From: Lagopus muta
Taxonomy: Eukaryota > Chordata > Aves > Galliformes > Phasianidae
Reading direction: 5' to 3'
Assembly: GCF_023343835.1 (NCBI RefSeq)
Contig: NC_064443.1
Location: forward strand, 13,888,001 to 13,952,000
DNA length: 64,000 nt
Position numbers and translations under genes: made by a program
The notes under the pieces: generated by a model
Databases searched by the model: none
What the model saw: the letters and a program-made list of their open reading frames with translations, nothing else
What the model was told of the DNA's origin: nothing
Part shown: positions 55,466 through 64,000 of the stretch, piece by piece
How the letters are laid out: every line of letters starts with the position of its first letter
How positions within the stretch are numbered: the stretch's first letter is position 1

Positions 55466-55490
55466 AAAAAAAAAAAAAAAAAAAAAAAAA
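55466..55490. repeat. A25 homopolymer (U25 in the transcript)
   Basis: An uninterrupted run of 25 A on the plus strand, about 190 bases after the long-isoform stop codon. In the MAGI1 mRNA it would be a U25 tract. It is not next to any recognisable retrogene, so it is not treated as a retroposed poly(A) tail. Confidence 0.9.
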
Positions 55491-55677
55491 GAATACATTG
55501 AAAAATACTTTCTTTAATATTATACATCAGGCACAACACTTTTTTTTAAAATGTTTTTTTTTTTCGTTATAAGATTTCATCTGCATAAAAGGTTTGTAGA
55601 ACCAGCGGGTGCCTCCTCGCCTCGCGGAGCCTGGGTGGTTCCAGCTCCCGTGGCGTGGGGAAGGCGGCGGGGACCCC

Positions 55678-57903
<2,226 letters not shown>

Positions 57904-57992
57904 CGTAGTTTGATTATGGCCCATAAGGTAGAAGCAAGACTCCCCGAGCTTGTCATTTCTCATACATGCAGCGATATTAGGAGGTATCATCG
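57904..57992 (-). CDS. MAGI1: MAGI1 small alternative exon (MIPPN... segment)
   Basis: This 89-nt exon has the acceptor cttccttcctcag, then CG, then 29 codons from MIPPNIAACMRNDKLGE to YLMGHNQTT. Its first two bases complete a GCG (Ala) codon with the one base left by the donor at 59985, giving VPEY-A-MIPPN. The donor is ACG then GTTTGT (GT at 57903-57902), which is weak. If that donor is skipped, the frame adds Val-Cys-Ser and stops with TAA at 57892-57894. If it is used, the next acceptor (56381) is entered in phase 0 and not phase 1, so the terminal exon is read in another frame. I believe a segment of this kind occurs in known MAGI1 splice variants but cannot verify that here. The coherent peptide, matching phase and good polypyrimidine tract argue for a real exon. 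Confidence 0.75.
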
Positions 57993-58060
57993 CTGAGGAA
58001 GGAAGAGCCCAGCACCAAGAAAAGTAAGAGAAAGAGAAAGAGAAAAGTAGAAAATTTAGA
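57993..58060 (-). promoter_or_regulatory. MAGI1: Extended polypyrimidine tract before the small alternative exon
   Basis: On the minus strand the 55 bases before the acceptor are strongly pyrimidine-rich and carry repeated TCTTT/TCTCTT units (58021-58048) of the kind bound by PTB (PTBP1/2). They are followed by cttccttcctcag. This is a plausible regulatory tract for exon inclusion. The protein binding is inferred from motif resemblance only. Confidence 0.45.
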
Positions 58061-58099
58061 TTCCCTATATTAAAGGTGAAAGAAAGAAAAATCTTCATA

Positions 58100-59935
58100 T
58101 TTTATCTTAGAATAAAGAAAGTTTATTTTTCCAGTCAGATTGTCTAGGCTTCACCCAAATATAAGGCTGCAAAGACAGCGGTTGTTATTATTGTGACATA
58201 AAGAGACATCTAAGAGGTGATTCGATAACCCAGACAACGAGAGCATCCATTCTAAAAGACAGCTGGAACAGCGACACAGAATGTCATAGAAAAAACATTA
58301 ACAATCAAACAACGACGAAAAATAAAGTCCACCAGAGACCACAACATTAAAAATAAGTACAAAACTCATTACAAAAATATACAGCCTCATAGAGAAGCAC
58401 GTTCCAATCAAGTCAGAAAAATATTGGAACTTAACATTATTAGAGGAACCATTTGTGACTGCAGCGAACAGAACAAAGAGAGGAAGGAGTCCCAAATGTT
58501 ACAAGGATATTCTTTACAGTAAGTAGTGCAGCCCCTGTATATTAAATCCTTGCATGGAGAATGAACGTTTAGTGGTTTAGCATTAGCCAAAAGAAAACTG
58601 GTGTTGGATTTTCATCCTCAGTGCAACAGACATACGCTTTGAGATGTGAAGCACTTAATTTACAGGGTATTGATGCAGTCTAGCATATGATACAGTACTG
58701 TACATCCAAAGGAGTATAGGAAAAGACAAAAGTAGAAAGAACATTACAGAATTTCAGTGCCATCATTGAACCTTCTGGTGTGCTATGTATATTACAGAAG
58801 TATAAACCCACAACTTCCCTTTTGTATTGTTAAATACTTCAATTGTTGGTTGGTCATACTCTGAATCTGTCATTTTAAGTTAAGTAGTGAACAGAGTGAG
58901 CAGAAACTCTCAAACCTTGTACAGTAAATGAAAAGAAAATCTAGTTCATAAATTGTGCAGAATGATTTTGGTTTTGATACTAGAACATGGAGCGAATGAT
59001 AAACACATATCTTACTGACACAGAAAGAACCCAAATAAGGGGAGAAAAATGTAAAGGACATCCCTTCAATCATCAGTTTCCTTAGAAACCTCAAAGACCT
59101 TTGGTTGGGAGTAGCCCTCCATCGAGGGCACAATATATGACAATTATCTCAAATAAATAAGACATAATTGTAATATTAAATAGTGTGCTATGTTAAGCCA
59201 CCCAGCAATCCAACCTCCAGGGGAAGAAAAGGAATTCTAATGCAATTCTTAGTGAGAAACAAGGGCTGAATGTTCCCCCACCACAGAGACGAGAGCACCT
59301 TTTCATAACTTCCACGCCTTTTCAGACCTTATGAATTAACAAGTTGAAACCAGCAGACTGTTTACAGGGGGAGAAAAGGGCTCAGGAGGCCAAATCAATA
59401 TATTTTTTGCAGTAAAGCTTTTTTTTTTCTTTTCCTTTTTTCCTTAAATAACTTTATAAATATTTACATAAATATTAAGGGAAGGCAAAATCCCGTAAGC
59501 CATCTTGGCATTCGTGTCTATGAATACAGACAGGAACTAAGAGAAAATCCTAACCAAAAAATAAATAAATAATCACTGCTTCAGAATAACAACTCAGCAT
59601 CCCAGTTTTTGCATTGATTAGAAGTAGAGACCTATTTGAACAACATTTCAGCCGCTGAGAAACAGTTTGGCACAGTTCAATGACATTCCTTGTTTGGCTG
59701 GACAAGACAATAAGGTTTTGTTTTGTTTTGTTTTCCTCTCTGATCACCAAAAAATACTGCTATGATGATCTTGCCTTACACTGCGCCCCAAGTCCATGGA
59801 AGCAAGCAAAGGATGAAATGTGTAGAAAATTCAGTACAAGCGAGGCAATTAACCATATGTTGCAAAGGTTGGTAAGACACTGGTGAGAAAGGAAAATAAA
59901 AAAGAATTCCTGCTTCAGATCTTGAGATAAATCAT
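58100..59935 (-). other. MAGI1: Possible 3' UTR of the short (read-through) isoform
   Basis: If the hidden donor at 59985 is not used, the transcript stops at 59936 and must continue into this AT-rich stretch. A minus-strand AATAAA at 58122-58127 is a candidate poly(A) signal and would place the end near 58,100, just before the acceptor tract of the small exon. The same bases are intron for the long isoforms. The assignment is inferred from the stop codon and the poly(A) hexamer only. The stretch includes a (GTTTT)4 run at 59715-59734. Confidence 0.35.
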
Positions 59936-62369
<2,434 letters not shown>

Positions 62370-62433
62370 CTGTGCTGCTTGGGGTGGTTTGAAATCAAAC
62401 TGGGATTCCTGCTTTGGTTTTGTGTTGTTCCTG
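62370..62433 (-). CDS. MAGI1: MAGI1 exon: linker before the last PDZ domain
   Basis: This is a small coding exon of 64 or 61 nt. It encodes about 20 residues, (R)NNTKPKQESQFDFKPPQAAQ, a hydrophilic linker between the last two PDZ domains. The donor is strong (CAG then GTAAGG, with the GT at 62369-62368). The acceptor is a tandem NAGNAG: minus-strand ...tgCAGCAG then GAACAAC. The exon may therefore begin at 62433 or 62430, which adds or removes one Arg codon. The exon begins with the third base of a split codon and ends in phase 0, which matches the next exon. The assignment to MAGI1 rests on the KPKQESQFD stretch and on the neighbouring PDZ exons. The preceding exon is outside the window. Confidence 0.85.
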
Positions 62434-62538
62434 CTGCAGTGCATGAGAGAAAGAGGGAGAGAGGAAAAAGACAGCTCATGGGGTGTGAAGATGATCAAGG
62501 AGTAACCAAACAGAGAGCAGGGCATCACGCTCTCCTCA

Positions 62539-62721
<183 letters not shown>

Positions 62722-62893
62722 TCACTGGAAAGCATCAGTATGTTGGCTTTAAAGAACTTGGAACCAGCTTAAATTTCTTAAATCTCAACATTAGCAGGAT
62801 AAAGACTACGATATGTCATAGGAATTACGTATATGAAACTGTACAGCACCTCAATTGCAGGGAAATACTGGCCTTTGTTTGTGCTGTATCTCT

Positions 62894-63010
62894 TATAGAA
62901 TCATAGAATGCTTTAGGTTGGAAAAGATTTTAAAGCCCACCTAGATCTGACCCCCTTCATGTGGGCAGGGACACCTTCCACTAGATCAGGATGCCCACAG
63001 CTCTATCCTC
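62894..63010 (-). mobile_element. CR1 LINE 3' fragment in MAGI1 intron
   Basis: The plus strand reads ATAGAATCATAGAATG, then AGGTTGGAAAAGATTTTAAAG, then GGGCAGGGACACCTTCCACT. This is the reverse complement of the CR1 3' end, so the element is on the minus strand with its 3' terminus at 62894. Only about 115 bases are recognisable. It is 5'-truncated and non-coding, as usual for avian CR1 copies. Confidence 0.85.
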
Positions 63011-63282
63011 ATGGGTCTGCCTTTTCTGGTATCTGTTATCAGATGTACAAAACCACTTTCTAATCTTTTTCTTCTCTGTGAGAAAAAAAACTTCTAAGCG
63101 CTCCTAACCAGCTAAGAAACATTGTCACATCACTGCTGTTGTTGCAGCCTATGCTCTTGACAATGTCAAGGCTTTAGTGAAAACATCACACTGAGCTCCA
63201 TCACTGAATCACTTCACTTGAAAAGAATGAGTGTACCAGAAGCTACCACAGCCACCCACTGCAGATAGCGTTAAGCAGAGTA

Positions 63283-63358
63283 AAATATTTCTACATATTT
63301 TTATATCATATATATAGTATATTTATATAATAAATAATGTATATAATATTTTTTTTTC
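63283..63358. repeat. AT-rich simple tract in MAGI1 intron
   Basis: About 75 bases made almost wholly of A and T, with TATATA and TAATAA units, ending in a T run. Confidence 0.85.
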
Positions 63359-64000
63359 CCACCAACGAAGCTTTTTCAGTAAACAAATGCATCACTATTA
63401 TCATCAATCTAAAGGGAATCCACTCAATTGGAAGAAAAAAAAAGGCAATCTGGATTGGAGATCTCTCTGATTGTCAGACATACTCAGAACAAAGGCTGAA
63501 TTGTGTAGGAAGGATTGAAGAAAGTTTTGTCTTTATATAATGACATGCACTCCGATCATTAAAGTCTCCAAATATGGAAGGTTGGCTGGATTAATTTTAT
63601 AGTAGCAATAACTATTCCATGTATTATAAGCTTATCAGTACTTCCTCCACCACCAACTGCAATCTTCGGTAAGATTGAGATATGGCTTTTATCTAACACC
63701 TCACAAGGTGATATCAAATATGACTAAAGCCCCAAATTACTGAAATATGTCTTTGTAATACAACACACTGCTGCCTGAGCACTCAAAGCTGCACGCAGGG
63801 ACGCAGAACTGCCTGCATCAGACACATCAACTGCTGTGGGCACAGTTTACAAAACGGCTCACCAAGAGAACACAGAGAAGGGGATTAACCTCAGAACTCA
63901 ATCTACATTGCAGTGAAGGACTCTCAGCCCAACATCAGTTTGCACAAGAGCTGTATTTCTCCACACAAAGCTAGGGGTACTTCTGAGAGGATTCCTCACT

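Larger units (their letters stand above)
53520..55677 (-). other. MAGI1: MAGI1 3' untranslated region
   Basis: The stretch follows the long-isoform stop. It is AT-rich with homopolymer and (ATT)n tracts. It has no open frame on the minus strand resembling a gene; the frame at 54354-54779 crosses low-complexity sequence and is not credited. The distal end is set at the AATAAA at 53538-53543, which is followed by a GT-rich GAGTGTAGTG on the minus strand about 25 to 30 bases downstream, a normal arrangement for cleavage near 53,520. Internal AATAAA copies at 55068-55083 lie in the ATT repeat and could give a shorter form. The length of about 2.2 kb is therefore an estimate. Confidence 0.65.

Noticed and set aside
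55466-55490. A25 run as the tail of a processed pseudogene or retroposon
   Set aside because: No gene-like or repeat sequence precedes it on the plus strand and no flanking direct repeats were evident. It is simpler to treat it as a homopolymer in the UTR.

Overview
The window looks like bird genomic DNA, probably from a galliform such as chicken. The evidence is four truncated CR1-type LINE 3' ends with the ATTCTRTG-like terminal octamer, compact introns, and a vertebrate gene whose peptide is recognisable. There is no prokaryotic gene density, no tRNA or rRNA gene, no CRISPR array and no intact mobile element. The species call is inference.

The only gene I can support is the 3' end of MAGI1 (membrane-associated guanylate kinase, WW and PDZ domain protein 1), on the minus strand from about 53.5 kb to beyond the right edge. 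In transcript order the coding pieces are: a linker exon (62370-62433), the first half of the last PDZ domain (61412-61558), the second half of that PDZ domain (59936-60124), a small alternative exon (57904-57992), and a GC-rich terminal exon coding an Arg/Ser/Glu-rich tail (55678-56381) followed by a 3' UTR of about 2.2 kb. After the last PDZ domain the sequence can give three different C-termini. Reading through a donor hidden in the exon at 59986 gives a short tail. Splicing from that donor directly to the terminal exon gives the 233-residue basic tail. Including the small exon shifts the terminal exon into another frame, which stops after 18 codons. The terminal exon therefore appears to be dual-coding over its first 57 bases.

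Positions 1 to about 53,500 hold no gene I can support. All open frames there are at most about 150 codons and lack recognisable domains, family resemblance or splice context. This fits the gene-poor interval 3' of MAGI1 (in mammals ADAMTS9 lies on that side). Scattered in it are three CR1 tails, homopolymer and AT-rich simple repeats, a 22-bp perfect palindrome holding two E-boxes, two RFX X-box-like motifs, and AT-rich stretches with clustered transcription-factor motifs that could be conserved non-coding elements. None of these regulatory readings can be confirmed without alignment.
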